Assembly: GCA_017561265.1 (NCBI GenBank)
Contig: JAFZDJ010000010.1
Coordinates: 1 to 64,000 of the forward strand
Direction: 5' to 3'
DNA length: 64,000 nucleotides
Source of the DNA: Bacteroidales bacterium
GTDB lineage: Bacteria > Bacteroidota > Bacteroidia > Bacteroidales > UBA932
How positions within the stretch are numbered: the first letter of the stretch is position 1; each line of letters starts with the position of its first letter. A program made the position numbers and the translations under genes. Below the pieces are notes generated by a model, which was not told the DNA's origin, did no database searches, and saw only the letters and a list, made by a program, of their open reading frames with translations. Shown piece by piece: positions 61,119 through 64,000 of the stretch.

Positions 61119-64000
61119 ATGCTAGAGATAATGAAAGCTTCCGCCGGTTCTGGAAAGACCTACAGGCTGGCAAGAAAATATATTTCCCTCCTGCTTGAGA
61201 GCAAGGACAGATATGCATACAGGCATATTCTTGCGGTGACCTTCACCAACAAGGCTACTGATGAGATGAAGAACAGAATTCTGAAGGAACTTCATATGCT
61301 GGCGGTACGTCCTTGTGATTCCGGATATCATGATTATTTCGTTCCTTCATTTTTCCCTTCGGATGATGAACTCCAGAAAAAGGCTGGAGATGTTCTGAGC
61401 GATATTCTCCATGATTACAGTGCCTTTGCCGTAAGTACTATAGACCGTTTCTTCCAGCAGACCCTCAAGGCCTTTTCCAGGGAAATAGGACAGTTCGCTT
61501 CATATCAGGTTGAGCTGGACAAGAATTCTCTTGTGGCCGAGAGTGTAGACCGTATATTGGATTCGCTGACAGAGGAGGATTCCGGTCTTCTTTCATGGCT
61601 TACGGACAATGTGCTGGAGCAGATCGAGCAGGGAGGAAAATATAGCATGGATGCCAATCTTCTTGAAATGGCAAAACGTCTTAAATCTCCTCAGCGTCAG
61701 GAAATCATGGATAAGTCCGGCATGAATGAAGGACAGGAGTATCCTAAAGAGAAATTGCTTGAAATCAGGGATGAATGCCGGAAGATAGTTTCTGATTTCC
61801 ATGCTGTCGTAAAGGCTTCTGCATGTGCTGCGCTTGATGTCATGGAGCAGGCTGGTGTGGATCCGGCGGAGAGCAACAGAGGATTCCTGAAGAAGCTCTA
61901 TCAGTATTCTGAATTGGAGGATGGGGATGCTGTAGAAGTTCTTCCAGTGACATTTGTATCCAAGGCTCTTGACCATGAACAATGGTTTGCAAAAACAAAG
62001 GCGGCAAAGCTGAAACCTCTGGTATACCCGTTTCTGGAAGCACCTCTGGAGGATTTCTGCGCACTTTTCGATAAGGAATTCAAGGTGTATAATACTGCAA
62101 GGATTCTGGACGGACAGTTGTATGGATTGGGCGTGGCAGCTGAACTGGACAGGACATTCAAAGAGCTGATGAAGGAGAAGAATGTCCTGTGCATAGATGA
62201 TTCGAATACGATTCTACGTGATATAATCGATGGATCGGATGCTCCTTTCGTGTATGAGAAGCTGGGTGTGCGTTACGAGCATTTCCTTCTGGATGAGTTC
62301 CAGGATACGGCCGGAGTGCAGTGGAGCAATTTCAGCCCTCTGCTTCATGAAAGCGAATCCAAAGGAGGAGAAAGCCTTATTGTAGGTGATGTCAAGCAGA
62401 GTATTTACCGGTGGCGTGGTTCCGACTGGAAGCTTCTGAATGACAGGGTGCCTGATGAGTTCTTCGGACATAGGGAAGAGGTACTTGACACAAACTATCG
62501 CAGTCTGGCGAATGTCGTGAATTTCAACAATCTCTTCTTCAAGTCGGCAGCCGGCATTCTTGACCGCATGAACGGTTTCAATGATGGTGGGCCTATGACC
62601 GGCATATACGCTGATGTACATCAGGAAGTCGGCAGGCAATCACAGGCAAAGGGCAGTGTAAGCCTTACATTCTGTCCTAAGGAAGATGAGCTTGTGAAGG
62701 TGCTGGAGGCTGTGAATGAAGCTCGCTCAAATGGGGCGTCCCTTTCGGAAATAGCTGTGCTGGTAAGAAGCAATGCCATTGGAGAAGATGTCTCCATGTA
62801 TCTGATCGATAATGGAATACCTGTGATTACGGACGATTCTCTGCGTGTAAAGAGTTCCATCACTGTCCGTCGTCTCGTTTCGTTGATGTCCTATGCCGAC
62901 AACCCTCAGGATACTGTCAGCGGTTATCTTGCGGAATCTCTCGATATAGCTCTGCCACGTGAAAACGGTTCTCTGGTAGATATGGCAGAAGCTTTGTTCC
63001 GCGAACTCAAGAAGAAGGATTCGGATGGATTGTGGAGAGGCGAGGCTCTTCATATCCAGTCTTTCATGGATCATGTGCAGGACTATGTCTGCATGAACGG
63101 AAACAGTCTGCGCGGATTTCTCAGATATTGGGAGGAAGAGAATCCTTCCATTTCGTCACCCTCATCAGGCGAGAGCGTAAGGGTCATGACCATCCATAAA
63201 TCCAAGGGACTGGATTTTCCGTATGTGATAATTCCTTTTGCTGAAAGCATAAGCCTATATAAGGCCGGAAGCCTATGGTGCGTACCGCAGCTTGAAGGTA
63301 CTCAGCTTCATGGAATTGCAGACGGTGTATATGATGTTGTACTGTCAAAGGCTTCGGAGGATACGCTCTTTGCAGAGGATTATAGGAAGGAGAACTTCCT
63401 TCAGCTGGTCGATAATATAAACACCATTTATGTGGCCATGACCAGGGCTGCTCTGGGAATGCATATAATAGCGAAGACTCCATCAGCTAAATTGTTGAAG
63501 GCTCTTGATGCTGGGGATATTTCCCAGTTTGCCGATTTCTCACAGATGCTATATTGGTTTGCATCGGCGTCGTGTGGAGGGGATATCCTTGGAAATGAGG
63601 AGCTTCTGCCTCCTTTCTCTGTGGTGAGGACTCTGATGGAAGATGGTACGGAACGCTTTGATGCAGGCGAGATCGTCTGTTTTTCCGATCATAGGAAAAA
63701 GGATGCAGCGGAAATTGTTGCCTTCGATATTTCAGGCTCAGATGAGCTTCCTTCAATCGCTCTGAATCCTCAGGCAGGTGATGAGGATGCTGATGTGCGC
63801 GAGAGAGGAAGAATGAAGTTCACAGCTGATGCTCTTGATTTCTTCTCTAAGGAAGGCGAGGCTGGAGTTTCTGCATCCAACAGGATAAAGGGTGTCGTTC
63901 TTCATGATATACTTGCCCGTGTCATTGTGCCTGAAGATCTGGAGCCTGCAGTGCGCCATGCACTTCAGTGCGGTGAGGTTACACGTGCAGAAGCAGAGGA
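61119..64000 (+). CDS. AddA/UvrD-type helicase-nuclease subunit, 3' end missing
   Basis: Superfamily 1 helicase, 960 codons visible and running off the window. Walker A is KASAGSGKTYRLA right at the N-terminus; motif Ia VTFTNKATDEMKNRI; Walker B FLLDEFQDTAGVQW (about residue 388-396); VGDVKQSIYRWRGSD (motif III); and RVMTIHKSKGLDFPYVI (motif V, about 690-705), with VAMTRAALGMH (motif VI) after. The C-terminal nuclease domain is expected beyond base 64000. ATG at 61119 (MLEIMKASAG) is the only start that leaves the frame open. It works with the AddB-like protein encoded just before. Confidence 0.92.
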   Translation, partial: MLEIMKASAGSGKTYRLARKYISLLLESKDRYAYRHILAVTFTNKATDEMKNRILKELHMLAVRPCDSGYHDYFVPSFFPSDDELQKKAGDVLSDILHDYSAFAVSTIDRFFQQTLKAFSREIGQFASYQVELDKNSLVAESVDRILDSLTEEDSGLLSWLTDNVLEQIEQGGKYSMDANLLEMAKRLKSPQRQEIMDKSGMNEGQEYPKEKLLEIRDECRKIVSDFHAVVKASACAALDVMEQAGVDPAESNRGFLKKLYQYSELEDGDAVEVLPVTFVSKALDHEQWFAKTKAAKLKPLVYPFLEAPLEDFCALFDKEFKVYNTARILDGQLYGLGVAAELDRTFKELMKEKNVLCIDDSNTILRDIIDGSDAPFVYEKLGVRYEHFLLDEFQDTAGVQWSNFSPLLHESESKGGESLIVGDVKQSIYRWRGSDWKLLNDRVPDEFFGHREEVLDTNYRSLANVVNFNNLFFKSAAGILDRMNGFNDGGPMTGIYADVHQEVGRQSQAKGSVSLTFCPKEDELVKVLEAVNEARSNGASLSEIAVLVRSNAIGEDVSMYLIDNGIPVITDDSLRVKSSITVRRLVSLMSYADNPQDTVSGYLAESLDIALPRENGSLVDMAEALFRELKKKDSDGLWRGEALHIQSFMDHVQDYVCMNGNSLRGFLRYWEEENPSISSPSSGESVRVMTIHKSKGLDFPYVIIPFAESISLYKAGSLWCVPQLEGTQLHGIADGVYDVVLSKASEDTLFAEDYRKENFLQLVDNINTIYVAMTRAALGMHIIAKTPSAKLLKALDAGDISQFADFSQMLYWFASASCGGDILGNEELLPPFSVVRTLMEDGTERFDAGEIVCFSDHRKKDAAEIVAFDISGSDELPSIALNPQAGDEDADVRERGRMKFTADALDFFSKEGEAGVSASNRIKGVVLHDILARVIVPEDLEPAVRHALQCGEVTRAEAE

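Overview
The window reads as a chromosome segment of a member of the order Bacteroidales (Bacteroidota). The evidence is repeated -7 promoter boxes of the form TAnnTTTG, a cobalamin riboswitch ahead of a TonB-dependent receptor, adjoining addB/addA-type genes, N-terminal-rubredoxin rubrerythrin, and a SusC/D-free set of gut-type sugar-acid genes. Genus cannot be fixed from sequence reading alone. No rRNA, tRNA or CRISPR array was seen.

Bases 1-18,070 are mostly housekeeping: KDG kinase (5' end missing) and KDPG aldolase; an M28 membrane peptidase; a YugP-type zinc peptidase; alanine racemase with a low-molecular-weight tyrosine phosphatase; a B12 riboswitch with a BtuB-like receptor and an unusually short FecCD permease; a minus-strand operon of sialate O-acetylesterase, SDR dehydrogenase and DJ-1 protein; purC; a Mom/GNAT-like protein carrying in-frame copies of a dispersed DNA repeat; umuDC; a glycerophosphodiesterase; and pgi.

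Bases 18,069-54,255 are a large accessory island that looks like one membrane-linked signalling or conflict system. Part one (19.3-26.1 kb) encodes two helical/membrane proteins, a CASTOR/POLLUX-like ion channel ending in a RyR-like module, a sigma factor, an anti-sigma-like/C39-peptidase/RyR/zinc-ribbon fusion, an M48 peptidase with zinc ribbon, a small protein and a third zinc-ribbon protein. A TIR-FGE gene lies divergently. A decayed IS1634-type transposase, an AT-rich TIR-like/TPR gene and an IS30 fragment (26.1-29.8 kb) separate this from part two (29.9-50.6 kb), a closely packed plus-strand run: AAA ATPase, SIR2-like-TIR, STAND ATPase with WD40 repeats (frameshifted), TIR-TM-PDZ, a soluble paralogue of the channel's cytosolic half, FHA-TM-trypsin protease, pseudokinase-TM, TPR-CHAT caspase-like protease, two secreted proteins (one TPR), TIR-TM, PrsW-like protease, TIR-Nudix-like-hexapeptide acyltransferase, and a stand-alone RyR protein. 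A convergent gene encodes a four-TM, double TrkA-N-like protein with a RyR end. Five RyR-type modules and five clear TIR domains together suggest nucleotide signals made by TIR enzymes and read by RyR/Rossmann proteins that gate a channel and proteases; this wiring is inference.

Bases 54,278-64,000 return to ordinary genes: a DUF697-type membrane protein, mannose-6-phosphate isomerase with a histidine-rich insert, an S4 RNA-binding protein, a nested inverted-repeat terminator, rubrerythrin with a separate 41-residue rubredoxin, and an AddB/AddA-type helicase-nuclease pair, the second gene running off the window end.
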